64,000 nucleotides of DNA from Hydrogenophaga pseudoflava NBRC 102511 (GTDB taxonomy: Bacteria; Pseudomonadota; Gammaproteobacteria; Burkholderiales; Burkholderiaceae_C): positions 372,001-436,000 of the forward strand of contig NZ_BCWQ01000001.1 of NCBI RefSeq assembly GCF_001592285.1, read 5' to 3'. The notes below the pieces were generated by a model that was given only the letters and a program-made list of their open reading frames with translations, did not search any database and was not told where the DNA came from. The translations under genes and the position numbers were made by a program. Of this stretch, positions 11,765 to 21,287 are shown in pieces. Each line of letters opens with the position of its first letter. Position 1 is the first letter of the stretch.

Positions 11765-13137
11765 GCCCGGCCCGCATCTCGGCCTGGAAACGGGCCAAGC
11801 ACCGCGTCGCGCATTCGATCAAGCTGCGCATGGTGCTGCTGTTCCTGCTGCTCGCGGCGGCGATGACCTTCGTGTTTTTCACGGGTGCGCAGAGGGCGTT
11901 CTCCATGGGCTGGCGCGAGGCCGCACGCCCGCTGCTCATGGACTACGTCGACCAGCTGACCCGGGAGTGCACCGCCGGCGGCCCCACGCCCAGCGTCGAG
12001 CGCGCGCGGGCCATCATCGGGCGCCTGCCGCTGACGGTCACCATCACCGGCCCGCAGATCAACTGGTCGTCCCACCCCGACCAGCCGCCGCCCGACTGGC
12101 TGAGGGACAAGCCCGGAGCAGGGACCTCCTGGCGCCGCGACGACGCGGACAGCGGACCCGACTGGCAGGGCATCCTGCAGCGCACCACCGCCGACGGGCA
12201 TGTGCTCACCTTCGGTATCAACGGCCAGGCCTTCGAGCGCAAGCCGCGCATGATCGGCGTCGCACTGGCGGCACTGCTGGTGCTCACCCTGCTGGCCTGG
12301 ATGTATGTGCGGCATCTGCTCAAGCCGCTGGACGCGATCGGCGAAGGCGCGCGCCGCTTTGGCAAGGGCGACTTCAGCCAGCCGATTCCAGAGCGCTGCA
12401 TCCACGGCCCCGACGAGCTGGGCGAGCTCGCGACCACCATCAACACCATGGGTCAGGACATCCACCAGATGCTCGAAGCCAAGCGCGCGCTGCTGCTGGC
12501 GATCAGCCACGAGCTGCGCAGCCCGCTGACCCGGGCGCGCCTCAACGCCGAGCTGCTGCCCGAAACCGCGGACGTGAACCCGCAGCGGGACGCCCTGATG
12601 CGCGACCTGCAGGAAATGGCCTCGTTGATCAGCGACCTGCTGGAAAGCGAGCGGCTGGCCGGCAACCACACGGCGCTGCAGCGAGCCCCCACCGACCTGC
12701 CCGCGCTGGCCCGGCAGGTGATCGACGAACTCCGGGCGCGGCACCCCGCCGCGGCGAAGGTGACGGTGCATGCGCCCGGGAACATGCCCGCCGCGTCGGT
12801 GGACGCCTCGCGCGTGCGCCTGCTGCTGCGCAACCTGGTGGACAACGCGCTGCGCCACGGCGCCGACGCCGCCCAGCCGCCGTCGGTGACGCTGTCGTCG
12901 GACGCGGGGACCGTCACCCTGGAGGTGCGCGACCACGGGCCGGGCGTGCCCGAGGAACAGCTGGCCCACCTCGCACAGGCCTTCTACCGCCCGGACAGCG
13001 CGCGCACCCGTGCGGCTGGCGGGGTCGGGCTGGGTCTCTATCTGTGCCGACTGGTGGCGCAGGCCCATGGCGGCAGCTTCGCGGTGCGCAATGCGCAGCC
13101 GGGGCTGGCGGTCACGGTCACGCTGCCGCCGGCTTGA
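11761..13137 (+). CDS. HAMP-domain sensor histidine kinase, partner of the upstream regulator
   Basis: A 458-residue inner-membrane kinase. Two membrane segments (about residues 25-43 and 162-180) enclose a periplasmic sensor of about 115 residues. HAMP follows, then HisKA with LLAISHELRSPLTRARL and the HATPase boxes VDNALRHG, DHGPGVPEEQLAHL and GVGLGLYLCRLV. The GTG start overlaps the regulator stop (GTGA), which is typical for co-translated pairs; an internal ATG at 11830 would cut into the first membrane segment. The CpxA-like layout fits the Spy-like protein in the same operon. The signal is unknown. Confidence 0.88.
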   Translation: MSPARISAWKRAKHRVAHSIKLRMVLLFLLLAAAMTFVFFTGAQRAFSMGWREAARPLLMDYVDQLTRECTAGGPTPSVERARAIIGRLPLTVTITGPQINWSSHPDQPPPDWLRDKPGAGTSWRRDDADSGPDWQGILQRTTADGHVLTFGINGQAFERKPRMIGVALAALLVLTLLAWMYVRHLLKPLDAIGEGARRFGKGDFSQPIPERCIHGPDELGELATTINTMGQDIHQMLEAKRALLLAISHELRSPLTRARLNAELLPETADVNPQRDALMRDLQEMASLISDLLESERLAGNHTALQRAPTDLPALARQVIDELRARHPAAAKVTVHAPGNMPAASVDASRVRLLLRNLVDNALRHGADAAQPPSVTLSSDAGTVTLEVRDHGPGVPEEQLAHLAQAFYRPDSARTRAAGGVGLGLYLCRLVAQAHGGSFAVRNAQPGLAVTVTLPPA

Positions 13138-13180
13138 CGCGGGTCATCGCCAGGGCGTCGCGCTTGTGCGATGCTGAGGT

Positions 13181-14971
13181 ATGGCCCATTCCTCAAACAC
13201 CCCCTTGCCCGGTTTCGCCACCGATCCCACCCGCTACCTGTTCTTCACGGGCAAGGGCGGGGTGGGCAAAACCTCGCTGTCCACCGCCACCGCCATCGCG
13301 CTGGCCGACGCCGGCCGGCGCGTGCTGCTGGTCAGCACCGACGCCGCCTCCAACCTCGACGAGATGCTGGGGGTCCCGCTGTCCAACCAGCCGGTGGCGG
13401 TGCCTGGCGTGCCGGGGCTGCAGATGCTCAACATCGACCCCGACAGCGCCGCCGAGGCCTACCGCCAGCGCGTGCTGGCACAGCTGGAGGCGGGCGCCAG
13501 CGACGAGGAGCGCGCAACGGTGCGCGAGCAGCTCTCGGGCGCCTGCACCACCGAGATCGCCGCCTTCGACGAGTTCGCCGCGCTGCTGGCCGGCGAGGCG
13601 ACGGACGGGCACTTCGATCATGTGGTCTTCGACACCGCGCCCACCGGCCACACCCTGCGCCTGCTCAGCCTGCCCAAGGCCTGGAGCGGTTTCCTGGCCG
13701 GCAACGACCGCGGCGCCTCCTGCCTGGGGCCGCATTCGGGGCTGAAGATGCAGGAGACGCGTTTCAATGCCGCGCTGCGGGCCCTGAGCGACCCGTCGCT
13801 CACCACCGTAGTGCTGGTCACGCGGCCCGACCCACGCCCCATGCAGGAAGCCGCGCGCACCTCGGACGAGCTGCGACAGCTCGGGCTGGCGAACCAGCGG
13901 CTGGCCATCAACGGCGTGTTCCACGCCAGCGATCCGGCCGACCGCGTGGCGGCGTCCATCGAAGCCCTGGGCCGCGAGGCGCTGGCGCAGCTGCCCGGGG
14001 CGCTGGCCGCACTCCCGCGCGATGAGGTGCCGCTGCGGGCCTTCGACACCGTCGGCCTGCCCGCGCTGCGTGCGTTGCTCGGTGGCGGCCCGGCGCCGGA
14101 CGTCGTGCCCGCCGCGGGCGCCACCGAACTGCCGGCCGGCTCGCTGGCCGCGCTGACCGACGAACTGGCCGCGGCCGGTCACGGGCTGATCATGGTCATG
14201 GGCAAGGGCGGCGTGGGCAAGACCACCATCGCCGCCGCGCTGGCGGTCGGCCTGGTGCAGCGTGGCCACAGCGTGCACCTGACCACCACCGACCCAGCGG
14301 CCCACGTGGCCGAGGCGCTGAGCGGCGGCCTGGACGGCCTCAAGGTCGGCCGCATCGACCCGAAGGCCGAGACCGCCGCCTACATCGACAAGATCATGGC
14401 CACGCGCGGCAAGGACCTCGACGAAGAGGGCCGGGCCCTGCTGCTGGAGGACCTGCAGTCGCCCTGCACCGAGGAGGTGGCGGTGTTCCACGCCTTCAGC
14501 CGCGTGGTCAATGAGGCGCGCACGTCCTTCGTCGTGCTCGACACCGCACCCACCGGCCACAGCCTGCTGCTGATGGACGCCACGGGTGCCTACCACCGCC
14601 AGATGACGCGGCAGTACGAGGGCATGGCGAATGCCAAGCACATCATCACGCCGCTCATGCGCCTGCAGGACCCGGACACGACCAAGGTCGTGATCGTCAC
14701 CCTGCCCGAGGTCACCCCGGTGAGCCAGGCGGCTGCGCTGCAGGACGACCTGCGACGCGCGAGCATCGAGCCCTGGGCCTGGGTCATCAACAAGAGCATT
14801 GCCGCCACCGGCACCACCGACCCGCTGCTGCAGGCGCGTCTGGCAGGCGAAGCCCGGCAGACAGCGCGCATTGCCAACGGGCTGGCAAACCGCACCTTTG
14901 TGCTGCCCTGGTTGCCCCAGGCACCGGTGGGTGTGGCGGCGCTGGGCGCCCTGGTGGCGCCGGGCCTCTGA
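13181..14971 (+). CDS. arsA: ArsA-type arsenite/antimonite-stimulated ATPase, full double-domain form
   Basis: A 596-residue protein made of two homologous ATPase halves. Each has a deviant Walker A loop GKGGVGKT (residues 24-31 and 341-348) and the signature DTAPTGHT or DTAPTGHS. The three cysteines that bind trivalent metalloid in plasmid ArsA have counterparts here at about Cys122 (SGACTTEIAAF), Cys181 (SCLGPHSGL) and Cys429 (SPCTEEVAVF). In classical systems ArsA is the cytosolic motor on the ArsB membrane exporter. No arsB, arsD, arsR or arsC is present in this window; the gene stands alone between a histidine kinase and a flippase-like gene. A Get3-like targeting role is less likely because the metalloid cysteines are kept. 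Confidence 0.88.
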   Translation: MAHSSNTPLPGFATDPTRYLFFTGKGGVGKTSLSTATAIALADAGRRVLLVSTDAASNLDEMLGVPLSNQPVAVPGVPGLQMLNIDPDSAAEAYRQRVLAQLEAGASDEERATVREQLSGACTTEIAAFDEFAALLAGEATDGHFDHVVFDTAPTGHTLRLLSLPKAWSGFLAGNDRGASCLGPHSGLKMQETRFNAALRALSDPSLTTVVLVTRPDPRPMQEAARTSDELRQLGLANQRLAINGVFHASDPADRVAASIEALGREALAQLPGALAALPRDEVPLRAFDTVGLPALRALLGGGPAPDVVPAAGATELPAGSLAALTDELAAAGHGLIMVMGKGGVGKTTIAAALAVGLVQRGHSVHLTTTDPAAHVAEALSGGLDGLKVGRIDPKAETAAYIDKIMATRGKDLDEEGRALLLEDLQSPCTEEVAVFHAFSRVVNEARTSFVVLDTAPTGHSLLLMDATGAYHRQMTRQYEGMANAKHIITPLMRLQDPDTTKVVIVTLPEVTPVSQAAALQDDLRRASIEPWAWVINKSIAATGTTDPLLQARLAGEARQTARIANGLANRTFVLPWLPQAPVGVAALGALVAPGL

Positions 14972-14974
14972 GCG

Positions 14975-15985
14975 TCAGAGGCCGTCGTCGGCGGGGGGCT
15001 GCGGCTTGGGCCTGAACAGCAGGCCGACACCAAAGGCCAGCGCGTCCGCACCCATCGAGCACAGGCGCATCACCAGGGCCACGCCCAAGGCGGTTTCCAG
15101 CCCGATGGCCGGCCCCATGAGCTGGATCATCACCGCCTCGCGCACGCCGATGCCGCCCGGCGACCCGGGCACCAGGAAACCGGCCGTCCACGACACGGCA
15201 AACAGCAGGACCATCTCCAGCAGGTTGATCTCGGGGTGCTGGAACAGCTCGGCCGCCAGCAGCTCCACCACGGCGCCGAGCACGACGAAGGAGAAGGCGA
15301 TCAGGCCGGCCACGCTCATGGCCGTCAGCAGCCGGGGTTCGGCCAGCAGCTGGCCGCGGCCGAGCTTGCGGCTGAGGCCCGGCAGCAGGCGGTTGACCAC
15401 CTGCACCGCCAGGAAGGGCGCGATCAGCATGGTGACGGCGACGGCGGCCAGATAGCCCGGGTGGCTGGTGTCGACCAGTCCCTCGTGCAGGTCGTTGACC
15501 ACGAACAGCAGGGCCGCCACGGCGAAGATGCCGCTGATGCCCAGCACCCAGAAGGTTTCCATGGCCATGGTGGCGATGGTCTTGCCGGCCGGGATGCCGG
15601 CCTGGCTGCCCAGCAGCACCCGGCCCGCGAAGTGGCCCACGTTGCCGGGCAGGTACTTGCCCATCTGCGAGACGGCGATGATCTGCAGCGCCTGGCCGTA
15701 GGGCAGCTTCACGCCCTGGTCCCGCAGCAGCAGCTGCCACATCAGCGCGATCAGCGGCACGCTGGTGAGGCAGCCCAGTACCGCCAGCGCGATGACGCCG
15801 GCCGCCGACCAGCCCCATTCGATCGGCGGCAACTGGTGGAGGTTGTCCCAGAGGTGGAAACCGAAGTAGCCACAGGAGGCGAGCAGCAGGGCCAGCGCCA
15901 GCCCGCGCAGAAGCCAGTAGCGGGCGGATCGGGAGGGACGGGGCGCGGCTTCCCCGTTGAGGGTGGACGCAGAGGCGTGGGTCAT
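14975..15985 (-). CDS. Lysylphosphatidylglycerol synthase-type transmembrane (flippase-like) protein
   Basis: A 336-residue integral membrane protein with about eight hydrophobic segments, matching the N-terminal membrane domain of MprF/AglD (UPF0104) without the aminoacyl-transferase part. The family landmarks QALQIIAVSQMGKYLPGNVGHFAGR and the later WTAGFLVPGSPGGIGVREA are present. Such proteins are thought to move lipids or lipid-linked intermediates across the inner membrane. The gene converges on arsA with only 3 bp between the stops. Substrate unknown. Confidence 0.82.
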   Translation of the reverse strand: MTHASASTLNGEAAPRPSRSARYWLLRGLALALLLASCGYFGFHLWDNLHQLPPIEWGWSAAGVIALAVLGCLTSVPLIALMWQLLLRDQGVKLPYGQALQIIAVSQMGKYLPGNVGHFAGRVLLGSQAGIPAGKTIATMAMETFWVLGISGIFAVAALLFVVNDLHEGLVDTSHPGYLAAVAVTMLIAPFLAVQVVNRLLPGLSRKLGRGQLLAEPRLLTAMSVAGLIAFSFVVLGAVVELLAAELFQHPEINLLEMVLLFAVSWTAGFLVPGSPGGIGVREAVMIQLMGPAIGLETALGVALVMRLCSMGADALAFGVGLLFRPKPQPPADDGL

Positions 15986-16059
15986 GTTCTGCGTTCTGCA
16001 CAGAGTTGGAAGAAGCCCGGGATTTTACTGGGGGGTGTTCCCACGATCCGGCACCGCGC

Positions 16060-16959
16060 TCAGGCCGTGGGCGGACTGTTCGAGGCGAGCAGCTCCCGCA
16101 ACCAGCGGTGGGCGGCGTCGTCCTGGTGGCGGCGGTGCCAGATCAGGTACATCGGCAGCGGCGGGCAGGGCACGGGCACCTCGCAGCTGCCGAAACCCGC
16201 CATGAAACGCCGGGCCAGCAGCGAGGGCGCGGTGGCCAGCAGCGGGCTGCCGCGCAGGAAGGCCGGCAGGGCGCCGAAGCCCGGCACCATGACCGCAAAG
16301 CGGCGGTGCAGGCCGCGGGCTTCGAGCGTGCGGTCCAGGTGCAGGGTGCGCCGGGGCTCGTAAACCACGGTGATGTGGTCGGCCGCGAGGTAGTCCTGGA
16401 CCGTTGTCGGTGCCGTGCGCACGCTGGCATCGAAATAGACCACGTAGCGGTCCTCGAACAGGCGCTTCTGCACGATGTCGCTGCCCTCGGGCGGGCGTGG
16501 GCTGATCGCCAGGTCGCACACGCCATCGCGCAGCATCTCCAGGCTCGGCACGTCGGACGGGATGATGCGCAGCGCCAGGCCCGGCGCCTGCTCGCGCAGC
16601 CGCTGCGCCAGGGTCGGCAGCAGCACCTCGCGCTGGAAGTCGTTGGCTGCGATGGTGACCGTGCCCTTCCAGCGCGCCGGGTCGAAGGCGCCGCTCTGCG
16701 CAAAGCCCTGCAGCTGGCGCAGCAGCTCGCGCGCCTGCACCGCTAGCCCCGCCGCGCGGGCCGTGGCAACGATGCCGCGCCCGCTCTTGACGAACAGCGC
16801 GTCGCCGGTGATGGCGCGCAGCTTGTCCAGCTGGTGGCTCACCGCCGACTGGGTGACGCCCAGGGACTGCGCCGCGCCGGTGATGCTGCCCGCCTCGACG
16901 ACGGCCACCAGCAGCTGCAGCAGGCGCGCGTCGAGGTCTGACCAATCGAAATCACTCAT
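16060..16959 (-). CDS. LysR-family regulator divergent from the second LigAB-type pair
   Basis: A 299-residue LysR protein. The helix-turn-helix has LLQLLVAVVEAGSITGAAQ and LGVTQSAVSHQLDKLRAITG; the effector domain follows from about residue 95 (VTIAANDFQREVLLP). The start is ambiguous: ATG 16959 (MSDFDWSDLD) fits the family better than ATG 16974 (MIIEHMSDF), and neither has a clear ribosome site. It is transcribed away from the small dioxygenase alpha-type subunit with 93 bp between the starts, so it most likely controls that pair. Effector unknown; an aromatic substrate of the paired dioxygenase is a reasonable guess. Confidence 0.82.
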   Translation of the reverse strand: MSDFDWSDLDARLLQLLVAVVEAGSITGAAQSLGVTQSAVSHQLDKLRAITGDALFVKSGRGIVATARAAGLAVQARELLRQLQGFAQSGAFDPARWKGTVTIAANDFQREVLLPTLAQRLREQAPGLALRIIPSDVPSLEMLRDGVCDLAISPRPPEGSDIVQKRLFEDRYVVYFDASVRTAPTTVQDYLAADHITVVYEPRRTLHLDRTLEARGLHRRFAVMVPGFGALPAFLRGSPLLATAPSLLARRFMAGFGSCEVPVPCPPLPMYLIWHRRHQDDAAHRWLRELLASNSPPTA

Positions 16960-16965
16960 GTGTTC

Positions 16966-16979
16966 GATGATCATTCATC
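16966..16979. promoter_or_regulatory. Palindromic candidate operator in the LysR / second LigA intergenic region
   Basis: GATGA-N4-TCATC, containing the 8-base palindrome ATGATCAT, lies in the 93-bp divergent gap, partly over the alternative LysR start. It is a plausible autoregulatory or activator site. It is short, so chance is not excluded. Confidence 0.3.
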
Positions 16980-17052
16980 TGTTTATCTTTGGCAATGCGG
17001 GCGGAATACTCCGGCTTGACCGACGTCAATCCACCCCACGCAGGAGACAGAT

Positions 17053-17397
17053 GTGAGCAAGACCATCCCCGGCACCACGCCGTTCGACGGCGACGCGGCC
17101 CAGAAGGGCTACGCGCTGAACAAGATGTGCTTTTCCTTCAACCACAAGGCCAACCGCGACGCGTTCGTGGCCGATCCCGAGGCCTACATGCAGCAGTACG
17201 GCCTGAACGAACAGCAGGCCGAGGCGATCCGTTCCAAGCAGGTACTGGCCCTGATCGCGGCCGGCGGCAACGCCTACTACCTCGCCAAGTTCGCCGGCAT
17301 CTTCGGCCTGGACATGCAGGACATCGGCGCCCAGCAGACGGGCATGACCAAAGATCAATTCAAGGCCAAGCTCGTTGCTGCCAACGAGCAGTGCTGA
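17053..17397 (+). CDS. LigA-family extradiol dioxygenase alpha subunit, second copy
   Basis: A 114-residue LigA-domain protein with QKGYALNKMCFSFNHKANRD and GGNAYYLAKFAGIFGLDMQD aligned to the corresponding LigA helices of the first operon, but without the long tail. The GTG at 17053 is the start: the ATG at 17051 is out of frame and runs into an immediate stop, and AGGAGA at 17042-17047 is properly spaced. It is paired with a LigB-type gene 16 bp downstream. The pair is clearly diverged from the first one, so a different catechol (gallate, a methylated gallate or another substituted protocatechuate) is as likely as protocatechuate. Confidence 0.88.
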   Translation: MSKTIPGTTPFDGDAAQKGYALNKMCFSFNHKANRDAFVADPEAYMQQYGLNEQQAEAIRSKQVLALIAAGGNAYYLAKFAGIFGLDMQDIGAQQTGMTKDQFKAKLVAANEQC

Positions 17398-17413
17398 ACC
17401 AGGAGACACCCCC

Positions 17414-18262
17414 ATGGCACAACTCATCGGTGGCCTGGCCACATCGCACATCCCCGCCATCGGCGGCGCCATCCACAAGGGCAAGCAGAACGACCCCTAC
17501 TGGAAGCCCTTCTTCGATGGCTTTCCGCCGATCCACCAGTGGCTGGGCAAGGTCCAGCCCGACGTGGTGGTGGTGTTCTACAACGACCACGGCCTGAACT
17601 TCTTCCTCGACAAAATGCCGACCTTCGCCGTCGGTGCCGCCGCGACCTACAGCAACGCCGACGAGGGCTGGGGCATCCCGACGCTGCCGCCGATCCCGGG
17701 CTGCCCGGACCTGTCGTGGCACCTGATACGCGAGCTGATCGCCAAGGAGTTCGACATCGTGACCTGCCAGGAGATGCTGGTGGATCACGCCTGCACGCTG
17801 CCGTTCAAGCTGTTCTGGCCCGAGCACGAGATCGCACCGGTGCAGATCGTGCCGATCAACATCAACACGGTGCAGTTCCCGCTGCCGACCGCGAAGCGCG
17901 TCTACAAGCTGGGCAAGGCGGTGGGGGAGGCGATCCAGAGCTGGGACAGCGACAAGCGCGTGGCGGTGATGGCCACGGGTGGTCTGTCGCACCAGCTGGA
18001 CGGCGAGCGCGCGGGCTTCATCAACAAGCAGTTCGATCTGCAGTTCCTGGACAGCATGGAAACGAACCCGGAGTGGGCGACGCAGTTCAGCGATCTGGAG
18101 CTGGTGGAGAAGGCGGGCACGCAGGGTGTGGAGCTGCTGATGTGGCTGGCGATGCGGGCGGCGCTGACGGTGGCCGGCTCGGGTGTGCGCAAGGTGCACA
18201 GCAATTACCACATCCCCATCTCCAATACCGCGACCGGGGTGCTGGCGCTGGAGACGGTCTGA
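17414..18262 (+). CDS. LigB-family extradiol dioxygenase catalytic subunit, second copy
   Basis: A 282-residue class III extradiol dioxygenase subunit. His12 (ATSHIPAIGG) and His59 (VFYNDHGLNFF) sit at exactly the same residue numbers as in the first LigB. The catalytic-histidine motif ATGGLSHQLDG and the C-terminal KAGTQGVELLMW are kept, so it should be active. Start at MAQLIGGLATSH after AGGAGA. Ring-cleavage position and substrate cannot be deduced from the motifs. No downstream pathway genes follow: a terminator and a repeat element come next, so the product would have to use enzymes encoded elsewhere, possibly the ligC-I-J-K set 10 kb away. Confidence 0.88.
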   Translation: MAQLIGGLATSHIPAIGGAIHKGKQNDPYWKPFFDGFPPIHQWLGKVQPDVVVVFYNDHGLNFFLDKMPTFAVGAAATYSNADEGWGIPTLPPIPGCPDLSWHLIRELIAKEFDIVTCQEMLVDHACTLPFKLFWPEHEIAPVQIVPININTVQFPLPTAKRVYKLGKAVGEAIQSWDSDKRVAVMATGGLSHQLDGERAGFINKQFDLQFLDSMETNPEWATQFSDLELVEKAGTQGVELLMWLAMRAALTVAGSGVRKVHSNYHIPISNTATGVLALETV

Positions 18263-18289
18263 CCTGTTGTTCCTGTCGCCGAGTCGAAG

Positions 18290-18312
18290 AGGGGCCTTTG
18301 TGGCCCCTTTTT
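18290..18312 (+). terminator. Rho-independent terminator of the second dioxygenase pair
   Basis: AGGGGCC (18290-18296), loop TTTGT, GGCCCCT (18302-18308) and a run of five T. It lies 28 bp after the LigB-type stop, ideal for ending that transcript. Confidence 0.85.
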
Positions 18313-18345
18313 CATGCCTGCTTGTGTGGTGTGGTTCGGCGCGCA

Positions 18346-18568
18346 CGGGTGCCCTGCGCCGCTCATGTCCCCCGGCGGCCTGCGGCCGCCTCCTCCTTTA
18401 CTTCGCTCTGCAGGGCACCCGCACACGCCGAACCGGCGAGGTGATGGCGCACCACCATTGGCGAGCCGAAACCTTGTGGTGCCTGAAGCGTCGGGTGTCC
18501 GCGCAGCGAAGTAAAGGAGGAGAACCGGCGCAGCCGGTTCGGGGGACATGAGCGGAGTCGGATACCCG
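18346..18568. repeat. Composite inverted-repeat element, about 220 bp, non-coding
   Basis: The 398-bp gap between the second LigB gene and rpoD holds a structured element. Outer perfect 15-bp arms: CGCTCATGTCCCCCG at 18360-18374 and its complement at 18540-18554. Inner perfect 17-bp arms: 18391-18407 (TCCTCCTTTACTTCGCT) and 18505-18521. Between outer and inner arms on each side is a separate hairpin: GGCGGCC-TGC-GGCCGCC on the left and GAACCGGC-GCA-GCCGGTTC on the right, different in sequence but both perfectly paired. Weaker pairing continues outward to 18346 and 18568 and inward of the inner arms. No open frame of coding character is seen. It looks like a MITE- or REP-like element; no second copy is in the window. 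Confidence 0.75.
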
Positions 18569-18601
18569 GCGATTCAGGCGCTGGCCAGCCAAGGTGACGT
18601 G

Positions 18602-18636
18602 ACAAAAACAAAACGGGAGCCCGAAGGCCCCCGTTC
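18602..18636 (-). terminator. Rho-independent terminator of rpoD
   Basis: Read on the minus strand: AACGGGGGCC, a TTCG tetraloop, GGCTCCCGTT, then TTGTTTTTG. It lies 25 bp after the rpoD stop. A stable stem with a UUCG loop and U-tract; clear-cut. Confidence 0.9.
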
Positions 18637-18660
18637 TGAAGAGTGAATCGCTGAAAGGAA

Positions 18661-20985
<2,325 letters not shown>

Positions 20986-21287
20986 GGGAACCTCAAAAAA
21001 CGTCAGGAAAGATACCGGCTGAGACACACAAAAATCGCCAGAATTCCGCCTATCTGGGCGCAAATCCGGTGGTTTTTGTCGGGCGAATCAAACACTGGGG
21101 CCCGCACTTCGCCGGGGAAGGGCGGGCCTGCAAGCTGTGTGGGCGAACATTTGGTGTGCAGTCCTTGCGGGGTTCCGTCGGGCCGGGGGCGCCGAGGTGG
21201 CCGGGATGTCTGTATCCGAAACCCCTGTGCTGGGGGGTGGCCGGTGCCGGAGGTGCTGCTGTCGCGCTTGCGGTGCAAAACACTCAA
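20986..21287 (-). promoter_or_regulatory. dnaG-rpoD intergenic region with a candidate rpoD promoter
   Basis: 302 bp without a gene. A perfect TATAAT (minus strand; plus positions 21287-21292) overlaps the dnaG stop codon, giving a possible sigma-70 -10 box for an rpoD transcript with a leader of about 300 bases. No convincing TTGACA lies 16-18 bp upstream. The rest is GC-rich and shows no tRNA, conserved leader peptide or strong terminator that I can see. Confidence 0.35.

Noticed and set aside
18314..18551. Short open frames inside the inverted-repeat element
   Set aside because: They arise from the repeat arms, have no ribosome sites and mirror each other on the two strands.
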